Assembly: GCA_903813345.2 (NCBI GenBank)
Contig: CAIIXF020000009.1
Location: forward strand, 28,680,740-28,744,739
Direction of reading: 5' to 3'
Origin: Owenia fusiformis
Lineage: Eukaryota > Annelida > Polychaeta > Sabellida > Oweniidae
DNA length: 64,000 nt
The notes under the pieces are model-generated. The model searched no databases. It was not told the DNA's origin and saw only the letters and a program-made list of their open reading frames with translations. The first letter of the stretch is position 1. The number at the start of each line of letters is the position of its first letter. Both the position numbers and the translations under genes were made by a program. Of the stretch, positions 10,478-22,208 are shown one piece after another.

Positions 10478-10981
10478 TTTTAAAAAACAATCTAGACAAT
10501 CTATCGTGAAAATAAGTAAATAGTGGCAAAATTGTTCGAATTTTACTGGAATTTTTCATAATTTTACCGGATACGGAAGTTATGTTGACAGTTTAGTTCA
10601 GTGTAGAAATGGTAGGCACATTTTTAACCGGGAACTGTACTGGTATGCCATCTATTTAAATGAAAGAAAATGATTTCCATAAATGTCGACCTACGGTCGC
10701 CTAACCACGTGTACCGATAAGTCGACTATAGTCACCTAACCAGCTGAAAGAGTTAATGACTCAAACAGGAAATTAGCTCTTCTGCCATTAAAAGTATTTT
10801 TTCATGTGTCATAAAGGCTTATATTGAAGAAATAAAAGGTTTAATTTTAAGACCTTAGTTTATTTCAAAAGAACTTAGTTTATGTACATTAGTCTATCCA
10901 CAATATTTACAAACAATTTACAGTCCTATGTATATGTAGTTACACAAATATGTACAAATACAAAAAGTCCTTACTGTTCCA

Positions 10982-11446
10982 CAGCTGGATGACTAACGGC
11001 AGTTAGCTTCATTCAAGATGGTTGTCGAGATTCTTTCAATAAAACTTTAATTTCAGCTAAACTAAGTCTGTAAGTTGAATCTTGATTCAAAAAGTTTCCC
11101 CATGCAAATTAATAAAACTACAATTGTATCACAAATGAATGCCCAAACACCCAGAATATTAGAGAATTTTAAAGAAAAGAGCTTCACTTAGAATGACTGA
11201 CTGAAGTTCATGATCAACGTCATTATTACGTCAACATGAACTACAGTTAGAGTCATTCTAAGTGGAGTCTTTTTTTTTTAATTCTCCAATATTGCGGTTG
11301 TTTGAGCATTTACTTGTGGTTATTTACCATCCTAGCTTTATTAATTTGCATGGCGAAACATTTGGAATCCAGATTCATCGGAGGTTTATCAAAAGAATCT
11401 CTGCAACCATCTTGAATGAAGCTAACTGCAGTTAAGAGTCAGCCAG
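10982..11446. mobile_element. 465-bp foldback MITE
   Basis: The left arm, from CAGCTGGATGACTAACGGCA, is repeated inverted on the right, ending AGTTAAGAGTCAGCCAG. The arms share CAGTTAGCTTCATTCAAGAT, CATGCAAATTAATAAA and the inner AGAATGACT/AGTCATTCT near 11191-11260. Non-coding; it would form a near-complete hairpin if transcribed. Confidence 0.7.
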
Positions 11447-12750
11447 AACATTGTGAACTGTTATGTTGAAAAAAATTAAATATACAGGGGCCTACTAATT
11501 ACCGTTTTATTTACTAGCAAAGTACATGTAAAGTACCCAGTATATTTTCATATGTTGCACTAAAACATAAAGTACAGAATACAGTAGTGGTGTAGATAAG
11601 TACTCACGTAGTCATCGAATCGTCTCACCAAGGTGTTATAGAATTCGGCTCGATTAGGAGTTCAGATTTCGCGAATTATTACACGAGTCTGAGACTCGTC
11701 AAATGCATTGTTTTTTCTTACAAACAGGGTGAAACTATGTACAAATGATTGTTCCGTGTATCATTTGTTTTTATTTGAATGAATATGAGTAATAAATCTA
11801 ATTTAAATGAAATATTTTTGAGTCTATTTTTTAATTCCATGATTAATTCATTCAGTCCGTAGAACCGGAAATGAAAGTGCTGCAACAATGTGTGGCGGGA
11901 AACATAAAATAAACAATATTTCAATTTTTGTCGTAATTAATCGTAAGTATGTTATTTAAATCGGTAGATATGGACAACTCTTGATATACCTAGCGTACCT
12001 AGGGTATTGTGCAAGTGAACAACATTGAAAAAAGGACTAAAAAACGACCATATGACATGCAATGGTAAGATTTTTTCTTGTTTATTTTTTTTGATGAAAA
12101 ATCGTGATTCTTATTCGATCTCAGACTCAAAATCACGCAAATTACTCGATTCCAAAAATCCCCGCGAGTTACAACACTAGAATACAGTGCTGTAATTAAT
12201 AATTGATGACATTTATTTAGTGATATACGTGTATATAGCATTTTAACTTTTTCACATCAACATGTTCGATGTTATGTTCTCATTTGTCAGAATGCATAAA
12301 GACAGTTAATGAAAAGAAACATGATTTCTCCATATTTTGTTTTACCCCTTCAGTAATTGATCAATGAATATCTCCTATTACAAATGAGATAAATTATCAA
12401 ATTATATATCACTACACTCCCAATAGAACAAGTTGTTATCAGGCAATAGTAATTATTGGGTTATATTAGGATCTTGAGACATATGGCCACTTTTTACTAG
12501 GGGGAGGGGGGGTCCTTAGTGCAATTAGCGTAGGAACTCTATGGCTTAACACTCCTAAGTATATAATAATTAACAGAATACTACAGGTGTTATCTTGAGA
12601 AATTAAACAAAAAGCCATTTTCCACAAAAGAATAACTCAAACAATTAGAATAAGATATTTATCAAAAAAGGTGATAACTGAATTCCTGTAAAATAATAAT
12701 AATCATTAATGTACCTGTTGTATTACATCAGCCTCTTCTATTGACGAGAA
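11447..12750. other. Gap: AT-rich DNA, nothing recognised
   Basis: The frames at 11718-11924 and 11999-12241 (minus) have hydrophobic, low-information translations and no splice support. Confidence 0.4.
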
Positions 12751-13040
12751 TTGTATCTGGCCACATGCATAAGTGTTACTCGATCTCACTGTCAATGGGT
12801 CTTTTCCATCATCTGTTATGATAACCACGGACTTGCTATACCTGTAGGTTCGCTGCACTGGTCAGCCAGTAGAACTTCTCACCCTTCTTATTGCCGTGCC
12901 CCTGATCCCAGATTGTTGATTACTAGCATATGGGGAAAATGTCCGGGACTATTCACTTGCTGTTGCATTAGCTATGCCATTAAGGCTTGCTCTGACCTGA
13001 TTAACATCATTCTGATGATCATTTCTACCTAAGATAAACA
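12715..13040 (-). pseudogene. Possible exon remnant of unknown gene
   Basis: On the minus strand a frame containing IRGTAIRRVRSSTG, then RYSKSVVIITDDGKDPL and a tail EEADVIQQ ends at a GTACAT donor-like site near 12713. It is interrupted by at least two stops. The composition is protein-like but the family was not recognised. It lies downstream of the hAT fragment on the same strand. Confidence 0.3.
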
Positions 13041-13120
13041 AACCTAAATATTCAGTAGGATTAAAGGCTTAATGTTTCAATGATACAGAGTGATTAGCTG
13101 CAAGACAGGGCAGTATAGGC

Positions 13121-13550
13121 TCAACATCTACAGTTGCTCCTAACTCTACTGCAGATGCGTACAGATCGTACCATCACAGATCGTACCATCCTTCTAGCTT
13201 CTCTAATGGCCTCAAGGAGATCAAGGGTTGGTTTCTGAAGCAAGAGTGAGAGGCCGTTTGTATGAGACAACAGAAACTCAGCAACAACAAATGCAACTAT
13301 GAACTCAAAACGTTGCATCGCTATCGCCAGTGCAGCTGCCTTCGTATCAGTAGTGCCAAGATCTTCCAAAGATTCCTTGGTGACCACATAGCAATCTTTC
13401 ATGGTTGTAAGAGAACCTGCCCTGGTTGACCATCTGGTTTCGCATAGCATTCTTAGCTTTGTTTTCCTACCCATTCGTGCCTGTGCATCTGGACGGTTCT
13501 CTAAACTATCCCTGAAGTTGAACCAAACATTTAGCGGAGTACTTAAATGC
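13121..13550 (-). pseudogene. hAT-superfamily transposase fragment (DUF4371/TTF-type)
   Basis: The open stretch encodes KTKLRMLCETRWSTRAGSL followed by an AMQRFEFIVAFVVAEFLLSH segment and a leucine-rich helix. LxxLCETRW followed by RFxFIxxLVxxExVLS is a conserved order in the RNase-H-like domain of hAT-related proteins carrying TTF zinc fingers. Only this central piece is present, without the zinc finger or the C-terminal dimerisation region, so it is a relic. Confidence 0.6.
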
Positions 13551-15593
13551 GAAAAATTAAAGGTAACTCAAAATAAGTCTCCACGTCTTTAGGACATACT
13601 GCTACAGTATGAAACGTTCAATACTTATAGTAATTACATTCGATCATAGGATGTACAGTATTAAACAAATACTTCGCCTCGCCTAGTATTTTTTTCCTCA
13701 AATAGGTATTCTGGCATATCCACCTCATCGTCATCCAGTATTTATTATTTTATTATGCACCTCCCTTGGTTAATATCATATTCCTACCATTAATTTAGCG
13801 TAGATAAATAAAAAATAGTGTTAAATTGTCAAGAAATACTTTATTTTAAAGAATGGGTCCACTGTAACAGTAAAAATCACGGTGTTATAGCATGAAGATA
13901 ACGTCAAGGCGATTTGCAAAATTTTGCAGTAACGATAACAAAAAATGGCGGATTGGAAAGACAGCATGTCCTCTTTCTCGCCTGTAGGCAAGATTCACAG
14001 ATAAAATTTACTTTTCAACTAGTTCCATTCAGTGACGTCTATATGGATGGTTATAAAGACTGGGTCAAATCTGCCAGGTGGTTTACTAGAAGCGGAATAT
14101 AAGCTATAAACTTACAGACTGAGATGTCCAAGTTCATAATTTTTAGTCCATTCTCGTGATTTCTCAGTATATGTGCCTCAGAGCCACTCAAACTATTAAC
14201 AGTAAGTAAACTGTGTATACAAACAAGCCATAAAATGACAAATTCAGAACAGGAACATGGTCATATTGTAAATAATAAGGTTTCAAACGCAATGTTAGAC
14301 GACTACGTATAAATTCTATGGACGGTAACATATTGCATAGTTATACATTAGATATTTAGCAGACGGTTACGTGCATGTACACCTTTCAAGTCAAGGTTGC
14401 TAGTTCTGAAAGCCTCTTTTCATGTCATTGTTAAAATCCGGGGTAAGAAATTGAATATTAGAATTGCTTATATTTGTTTTCAGAACTCGCAAGAGACGCT
14501 CTTGTTTGAGCCTCTATAGGGTAAGGAAAAAATTGTGTCTTGCTTTATTTATCAAAACCAATTTAAGTCAAAAAGATAGCAATCAAGAGGCAAAAGAAGA
14601 ATAAGCATCACATACTGATGAATATGACAAAATTAATAACAATGAATCTGGGATACATATTTGAACGAAGTTGGCATAACCATCAATCAATTTTTTGCGT
14701 AACGCAAATTAAAAATATAATATTATGGCTTAAGTAGAACATATTAGTTGATTTCCGATGCTCAGTTGGCTTTTTATGATCGTATGTAGGTTACATCTAT
14801 CTACCCCGAGGTCGTTAATCAATGTAGACCATGCCCTAACGACAAAAATAAACAAATTACTAAATTTTTTGTAGTTTTGAATTTCAAACTCAACAGTTTT
14901 TCGCTTATTTCATGGGCATCAATTTGCAAAGAATACATTCAAAATATACATTACTAAATGCATCACCGAATGCGATGCCTACAAAAATCGTTCATCCTTT
15001 CATTGATTCACAGTAGAAGGAAATAATGCACCAACCTTAGTTTTCTGTTCCATCGCAGCCATTTTATTGGAAATATCAGTGATCGCAGTCGTTTAATCTC
15101 GTTTTCAAAGGTGGCGTAACCGTCGTGCTATAACATCGTGAAAATGCAACATGAACTAACTGCAATATGAACTATTTCACAGTTTAACAGTCCCATGTTT
15201 AGAGTAGGCTAGGCCAGAGTCATAAAAGGCCTATTAAGTGTAGAAATTTACGTTACAATGAGAAAAATTGAAATTTTTCGTAATATGATTTCCACCATAC
15301 ACTGGAGATAATGTCAATAACATCATAGAGCTAGAGCTGGCGAAATTAGTACTTGGTATATCCTGCTTATTGTTCTGTCCACTAGATACTGCCAAGGGAG
15401 TCGGCTTCTGAACCACACTTGTTACTCACACTTTCGTTTGTACTTGTACTTGGAAGCATAATGGGAGTATCCCAGTTTATATCATCATTGATGGAGAATG
15501 AGGGTACATCAATTTCATTTGAGCTTAGATTACCAGGAACATTATCAACAGCTATATTAAATTTTAAATTTCTCAAGAAACTCAACAAGCCTA
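13551..15593. other. Gap: no supported gene
   Basis: AT-rich. The frames at 13914-14102 and 15234-15588 have no recognised family. An ATG followed within 18 bases by GTTGGT near 15050 (minus) is too short to call a first exon. Confidence 0.35.
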
Positions 15594-16800
15594 TTGCTCA
15601 TTACCATTTCTAAGATTTTTGAAAATACTGAAAGAAGAGATATCGGCCAACAATTTGTCTTTTTTCTGTCATCTTCTTTTTTAAAGATTGGTCTGACCTA
15701 TGCAATTTTGAGATTATCAGGGAAAACTGCCTTATGTAAGGACAGATTACAGATAAACACGAGAGAGATAATAAGAACCTGCTTTTCATATTTAATTATG
15801 CTAGGCTTTATCTGATCAGCTCGAGGAGCACAGTCTTTTAAAGATGATAAGATCTTATTCATTTCATCATCAGGTACATCAGAGAGAGAAATTAACCTTG
15901 TTAGATCTTTAGTTAACCTATGCATGTAGTACATGTGATCATTTTCTGGAATTTTATTTGCCAGGGTTGAACCAATGTTTGAAAAAAAATATTAAAGCCA
16001 TTGGTTATTTCACCTTTATCCGAGACTTCTTTATTATTCAGAATGAAATATTTTGGCTGGCTCTTTTGCTTGTTTTTTCTGCTCATTATTTCATTCATCA
16101 AGGACCAATTTTATTTTCTAATGTTGGTACTTTAATATAATCAAGATATAATCTATTTTTAGTATTACAGGATGTCAAAATAGCTTTTGATAACCATGGT
16201 TTGTTATTATTGTATGGGTACCTGATCTTTTTAGTTCTCAGAGGGAATGATTCATTATATGTTTTCTGGATAATGGAACCAAAGTGTTTATAGGCTTCAT
16301 TCACATCTTCCTTTTGATACAGCTCATTAAAATCAGCTTCAGTCAAAAGCTGCTTTAATTTGACATGATTTTCAGGTGTCATTAACCTGAATTTAATTTC
16401 TTCTTCTTTGTTATGTGAATCAAAGGCATTAAACTGTGCATAAGCAGGAAAGTGATCTGAAATATCAGATAAGATTACACCAGAGTCAATTATTTGGCAA
16501 TTTGTAAATATGTTATCTATTAATGTGGCACTGTTTTGGGTAACTCTAGTTGGTCTAAATATTGCTGGTACATTATGAGAGGCATGGTTTCTAAGAATTC
16601 AGAAGTGGGAATGTGATCCGGATTTAACAAATTAATGTTAAAGTCACTCATAAATATACAATCCTTATTTTCTGCATTCACAAAATTTAAGAACCTTTTT
16701 AGTGGTTCAATAAACTCTGTACAAAAGTGAGACAATGCAATTCTTGCCAGATTTGTTAATAATGAAACGAATACAGTCGCCAGGGGGCGTCCGATCATGT
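15594..16800 (-). mobile_element. Non-LTR retrotransposon (LINE, CR1/jockey-like) fragment
   Basis: Minus-strand translations in several frames give successive ORF2 blocks. First come the end of the endonuclease domain (FIEPLKRFLNFVNAENKDC then FMSDFNINLLNPD, 16800-16580), the linker with KPWLSKAILTSCNTKNRLY near 16230, and the NGFNIFF block near 16000. The start of the reverse transcriptase follows, with APRADQIKPSIIK and a tail resembling LSLxKxxFPDxLKIA near 15850-15700. Frames change several times and the catalytic RT motifs are absent, so it is a dead, 3'-truncated copy. Confidence 0.75.
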
Positions 16801-16879
16801 AAACAAAAAAATCGGTTGGCTTTGAGATAAGCTTCTTTTAGCCAAAAATAAGTAAAAGTTTGGTAGCTATAGTGTGCCC

Positions 16880-17405
16880 TAGTCGAAGGTATACATGTCG
16901 AGTTTGTGGGATGAAAGTATATCATCAAGGTGGGACTTAAATCAACGACTGGAACCACTGTAGATTTTTTTTATATGTTGATATATATAGGGTTTACGAG
17001 ACAGGAACTAATGTCAGCATAGTTAATTTTTTGGTTCTTCTGTTGGAATTAGCATTATTTACTGCTCCATTGTGACTCCATAAAGCGTTCTTAATTAAAT
17101 TATAACTGCTTCTGAAGCTGAACAACTTGTCCAAGTATACATTGAGGTCCAAAATAGGGACAATAGTGTTTTCTTTGATGGTCCAATATATCCAAATTGT
17201 AGAATTAGTAATATCCAAATGGATTTATGGTTCTATTAAAATGATCTGACAGCAGAAAATAAGAGTGGAGTACCTTCACAGAATTGAGGAATGTAATTTA
17301 TACCTTTTTGGGAAGCAAACGGTCAATTGACAGGTTTAATGGCCGCATAATTTTTAAGTCAGGACTTAGTGATAAGAGCTTAGCTTGTGTTAGAATAGCA
17401 CTGTA
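16880..17405. repeat. Dispersed repeat, copy 1 of a direct pair
   Basis: About 525 bp from TACATGTCGAG to GAATAGCACTGTA is nearly identical to 27370-27890, with the same orientation and only scattered differences. It abuts LINE sequence here and LINE endonuclease sequence at the other locus, so it is probably part of a LINE family or inserts next to it. Confidence 0.8.
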
Positions 17406-17675
17406 CACACTGGCATCGAGACGTCAGTTTGGATGTAACCTCATGTGAAATTAAACTTTCACTTTGTATAGACGAGTAAGTCTTAAATTCATATTCTCTA
17501 TGTTTTCAGCCAATCTTATAGACAAGTGTGTGTGGCATCACAACCAGTCAGATTTATTTCGGTCCAAAGCCTTCTCAATGTTGCGGCTTTGAGATGATCT
17601 ATTCGTTTTGTTTGCACTCTTTACATGCTCTTAAAAATACTATGACGTACCTTGAATTTAATTTTGATGAAATAC

Positions 17676-17922
17676 ATAAATATTTGTGAGAATATTCATT
17701 GTATTAGAATTGAAGCATTTCATATCTGTATTCAGATATTTCAAAATTTCTTTAGAAAAAACGGAAAATCCTCGTTATCGATTCCATTGGGAATTGACTT
17801 CCATTTCCGGCACATCACTTTTTGGATTTTCCGTTTTTTTTCTAAAGAAAATTTGAAATATCTGAGTACAGGAATGAAATGCTTCAATTCCAATATACAG
17901 TGTAATGAACATTCTCACAACC
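17676..17922. mobile_element. Short hairpin MITE
   Basis: GTGAGAATATTCATTGTA at the left is mirrored by TACAGTGTAATGAACATTCTCAC at the right. The arms, about 95 bp each, both include AAACGGAAAATCC/GGATTTTCCGTTT and surround a short loop. Confidence 0.65.
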
Positions 17923-18628
17923 TTAACCTCTCACTACCTTAATGAATTTAATGAGAGATTTTAATGCCAAAAGGTGGCAGTGTGGTGCTATGGGGTCTTA
18001 ATGACAATCTAGTACATGTACTTTAATTTCTGAAACTTTAAAAAATAATTCATGATGTCATTGGTAACAGGTAGCAAAGTTTGTAATCACTTAGAAGTTG
18101 GAGAAAAGAAAAAATTGGAAGTTAATCCTATTAATACAGATAAACATTATCTACAACCAATGAGTCCAATGACCTCATCAATCTAGCCAATATATCCCAT
18201 ATTAGACACATTATTAAACATACACACTATTTTGTACAGTCCAATGCATTTATCATTTATTCAACTGAGATCCAGATTCCGACATGCTACACTTAATGCA
18301 TTAAAGGTGAACAATTAGTGGAGAGGGGCTATTCAACCTTGTTGCCCCTTTAGCTGACCTAAGAGAAAAATGTGTTACAGAGATTACAACAAATAGTTTC
18401 TGTTTAATCTATGCTGCAGGTATAAATGTCTCTTTGATTAAGCAAGTATACAATATTTGAGCTATTTTCTTCAATGCATTCATATTTTTGACAAATATGG
18501 TACCATATGGCAACATCCCAATTGATGTGACAAAACTGATATCTTGTACTGGACAAAATATTAAGTCGACATCAGATAATGCCTCATGAAATATAAATAG
18601 CATGAAAAATAAGTCCAAAACGAGACTA

Positions 18629-19147
18629 TTAGACATGCTGTGGAATATCATATCTATTCCAAAAGCCATAATGGCAATTCAGTACAAGCTTTGATGTATT
18701 TTTGAAGTACTTCATAATAAACTGTTTTTGATCACTGATCAAAACTTTTCCCCTCCCACTAATTAACAACTCAGATCGGGGAATTATTTTTTGAGAGCCC
18801 TCATTGTTGTTCATAAAACTGAAAAGAGATTTTGCTTTTTCTAATTTGGAAATACATATTGTCATTGTTGACCTTGTTTCTTTGATTTGCAGTCCGTGCA
18901 TATTTACTGCTATTATGTCTTTTAAAATGTAAAAAATGTCTCTTGGCTTATCCCTGCGGATTGTTATTGTGTACGGACGACCTGATGTTTTGCCCCAGGG
19001 CTTCTTAATTGTTTTTACTATTGCGTGATGGAGATGTTTCAGTTCATCTGCTATAGTTTGTGCGACACATATACTTTGATGTTTAATGGCTAAACCAGTT
19101 GAATAGTTTGAATGTTTTTCTTCCAATCTCCTAAGAACTTCATTAGC
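18629..19147 (-). CDS. Unrecognised protein, second visible exon
   Basis: The exon starts after TGTGTATTTCAG and runs open for 172 codons to a stop. It contains ANEVLRRLEEKHSNYSTG, HQSICVAQTIADELKHLHHA, a basic SGRPYTITIRRDKPRD segment and KLEKAKSLFSFMNNNEG. It joins the 19622-19482 exon in phase 0, giving a plausible helical continuation (MMFSE/ANEVLRRLEEK). No domain is recognised. The long open frame plus matching splice phase argue for a real gene or a recently lost one. Confidence 0.45.
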   Translation of the reverse strand, partial: ANEVLRRLEEKHSNYSTGLAIKHQSICVAQTIADELKHLHHAIVKTIKKPWGKTSGRPYTITIRRDKPRDIFYILKDIIAVNMHGLQIKETRSTMTICISKLEKAKSLFSFMNNNEGSQKIIPRSELLISGRGKVLISDQKQFIMKYFKNTSKLVLNCHYGFWNRYDIPQHV

Positions 19148-19481
19148 CTGAAATACACAAAAGCAACAATTGAGCCTTGGTGACCTACTTTTAAATGATA
19201 TCATAGAATTTGATAACCATTGGCACATTATAATTATTATGTAGTGAAATTGTAATCAAATTACAGAACTCTACCATTATTTGCACTTACATTACATTTG
19301 CACTTACATTACATTTGCACGTACATGTATTTAAATTTACAAAACACTAGTTACTATCTAGGCTGCTGTTACTATGTAGCTGCTGTTATTACAAAATGTT
19401 TCCATTGGCGAAGTGATAGCCTTTGCCTGAATTAGTTTTAATCTTATCTGCGGTACAGGCAGAACATGACTTTGACCTTAC

Positions 19482-19622
19482 CTCAGAGAACATCATTGTG
19501 ACTTCATCTGATTGGGTACCAATGAATACCTCGTATTCTTCTCTAGCAGTCTCCATCGCTGTTCTTAATATTGCTCTCAGGTAACTAGAATCCCACATCT
19601 GTCTGGCAATACTTGGGCTTGT
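19482..19622 (-). CDS. Unrecognised protein, upstream exon
   Basis: Open minus-strand frame with SPSIARQMWDSSYLRAIL, then TAMETAREEYEVFIGTQ, ending TTCTCTGAG/GTAAGG (phase 0). The acceptor is placed near 19622 (TATAAG) because an in-frame stop lies just upstream. The sequence is predicted to be largely helical. It pairs with the 19147-18629 exon. Confidence 0.45.
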
Positions 19623-19728
19623 GGATTCTTCTTATAGAATTCATTGGTACTGGAAATAAAAACAAAAAGGCATGTATAATATCTGGAGTATGATGCTGGT
19701 CAAATGAGATAATAGTACTAGTTGCTTG

Positions 19729-20637
19729 CAGTGCTTGAGCTAAGCTCCATTTTTCTGCTGGTCATACGGACTGCCACTTTTAATGTATCAGGTGGTCCGT
19801 AAAAAAACTTGCTGGTCAAATGACCAGCACTTTTCAAAATGTTACTGGTCCGTATAAAATTGAACTGGTCATACATATATTTTACTGTTAATCAAAATAA
19901 AAGAATAAAAACGTGAATTTTAATCTACTCTTATATTATTTATTGTTAGACCCAATAACTAATGCTCCTTTGCCCTATTCTTGTATAATTTTTGCAACTG
20001 GGGCAGACCCCGGGGCCACCTGAACGGCACCCCATTTGGCTCTGCAAATCTTACAATACATAAGTTCTTTTTGTTGATCGTACAAGACCCATTCGTGGGT
20101 CTTTTGCCAATGCTGACAGAATTTATGCTTGCGTTTTTGTTCCTCGTATTCCTTGTCATACCGCTGCTTCTTTTTGGGGACGACCTCTTCTGTTTTAGTG
20201 TTGTTTTTGTCACGTTTTTGAGCAAAATTAAAAATATCAAAAATTTTGGGCATTTTTGATACTTCCGGTATTTCGGCCAATCAAATTCCTGGAGACATAT
20301 ACCCTAGCTGTTTCCTCGAGAAACTGATTTTAGACCAATCAAAATCTTCGAATTATATCATGTTAAATTACTCGCTTTAGCGAAAACGGAGAGGAAATTA
20401 AAAATGAAATTTCGTAAACTTTTTCAACAAATTGATGATTCAGAATCATTGTATTCAAGGTAAGCAGATTGTACTTAAAGAAGCTACTTCGTTTTTGTGC
20501 CGGACATTCATAAGTTGGGGTAATCTGAGATATGGTGTCCATGCCGGTCAAATTGACCATCAGTTTTCAAACTCAGCTGGTCTGTTCTATGAATCTGTCA
20601 GTCATGACCGACGGACCGACGCTTAGTTCAAGCACTG
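19729..20637 (-). mobile_element. Complete 909-bp hAT derivative with 8-bp target duplication
   Basis: The ends are CAGTGCTTGAGCTAAGC and its inverted match GCTTAGTTCAAGCACTG, 16 of 17 bases. GTTGCTTG occurs immediately on both sides (19721-19728 and 20638-20645), the 8-bp duplication expected of hAT. The only coding part is a zinc-finger first exon, so the element looks like an internal-deletion derivative that kept the 5' exon of the transposase gene. The low terminal divergence suggests a fairly young insertion. Confidence 0.85.
19975..20280 (-). CDS. TTF/BED-type zinc-finger N-terminus of a hAT transposase
   Basis: From ATG at 20280, 101 codons. A basic spacer (KKKQRYDKEYEEQKRKHK) is followed by FCQHWQKTHEWVLYD and MYCKICRAKWG. 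W-x-xx-WVxYD-x-MYCxxCR is the start of the TTF-type zinc finger used for DNA binding in ZNF862/C17orf113-like hAT proteins. The frame stops after VAKIIQE, and the catalytic domain is missing. Lying inside a hAT element with intact ends, the truncated product could act as a DNA-binding competitor, but that is inference. Confidence 0.65.
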   Translation of the reverse strand: MAEIPEVSKMPKIFDIFNFAQKRDKNNTKTEEVVPKKKQRYDKEYEEQKRKHKFCQHWQKTHEWVLYDQQKELMYCKICRAKWGAVQVAPGSAPVAKIIQE

Positions 20638-22208
20638 GTTGCTTGATCAGATTTTACTAAGATTAGCTTTGCGTGCTCGATCCCCGGCTAAAATTAGCTC
20701 CAAATGATCTCAGTGCCAGCCTCAATCACAGCGGTCCACGATAAATATAATTTTGATTTGTGTCTCCGCCTTCATTGTATATTGCCTTTTATCATGAATT
20801 ACTGCATAGATGGGGTTCGATCTATACTTAGGCATAGGGAGGGAAGAAATTACACAGCGTATGCAACATGATCTGCATGGGCGATAATAGGTGAAACAAT
20901 AAATTAATGGCGTCAGAGACTCCGTCAGTTCCGTCAGTATCGAACAGTGTCACTTCAAAAGCCTAAGGATCCTCTAATAATTGAGCAATATTTATAAAAT
21001 TTGGAGATCGTCTTCAAAATTATTTTTTTTTAAATCGTATGGTTTTACTTTTTCGATAAATACAATAAACAAACAATATTCGACTATCACTAGTAATCAG
21101 GGTTTGGTGTGAATGGGACATTTCTGGTGTTAATTGGTATGAAAAATAATTTTACTACCATCTAACACCAAGTCACACCATAAAACTGGTGTGACTTGGT
21201 ATGAAAGGATTAAGAGATTAAACCCCTGCTGTTCAACACTGAGTCATGCTGTTTGGCTGGTGTGAGATGGTGTTAGAATAAATTTTAATCCCTTTGATCT
21301 CTACAAATCAAAATCCACACCAAGTCACACTGAAAACTTGGTGTTACTTGGTAGTAAAATTTCAAACTTGATTTTCATAGTTCTTGATTGCAATTTATAA
21401 TTCCTTTAATCTTTTGATCTGCTTATTATTGTATTTTTTCTAAGGGATTTGTCAACAAGTCTAGAATGGAAACTAAACTTGAATTTTTATTTAAGAACAT
21501 GTTTATTTATCATTAATTACTTGATTTTAGTATATGTTTAAAACTTTAATAGTATTCTTATAGGTTTAGTTTGAGTCTAATTCATTTTTTCCAAATAACT
21601 AGAGAAAAAACTTAATCGTCAAACATTCTAATTATTATTAATTGTTTTAAACCTTGAAGATTAAAAAAAACTTGATTTGTCAAGTTATTAAAATAGCATT
21701 AATGGATGAGTGTCACAAACAGGATTAGTGAAGCAATTGAGCAACTGAGTATAATAAACAAAAATATCAAACATTGATGTCATGTTTTTTTTGGGTATTG
21801 CAACATTGTTTGAATAGATACGACTTAACATCTAATGAGCCTCATTTTGCACATACAGATAAACAAGCATAGTAAAAAAAGTAAGGTAATATGTAATGAA
21901 CTACCCATCACTGCCATGTTATTAATACATTTAAATGGAAATTGACAAGGATGGGCAAATGTGCCCATACTGTAAACATAATGGAATGACCTACAATTTG
22001 ACTACTCATAAATGTCAGGTTTAGAGTCAATAATAGGATTAGTATGCCCATAGATGATTCCTAATTGCCCACAGATAGTCCAAATGTGCCTGTACAGTAC
22101 TGTAGACATAATGGAATGACCTGCTCAGGGTGTCACTGAAGTGTGGGCAGATGACAATTTGACTACTCATAAATGTCAGGTTTAGAGTCAATAATGGGAT
22201 TACTATGC

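Noticed and set aside
18409-18669. 86-codon minus-strand hydrophobic frame overlapping the unknown gene's end
   Set aside because: Different frame, AT-driven hydrophobic composition, no splice evidence.
20680-20830. tRNA/SINE-like B-box resemblance (GCTCGATCCCC and GGGGTTCGATC)
   Set aside because: No A box at proper spacing and no cloverleaf; chance matches.
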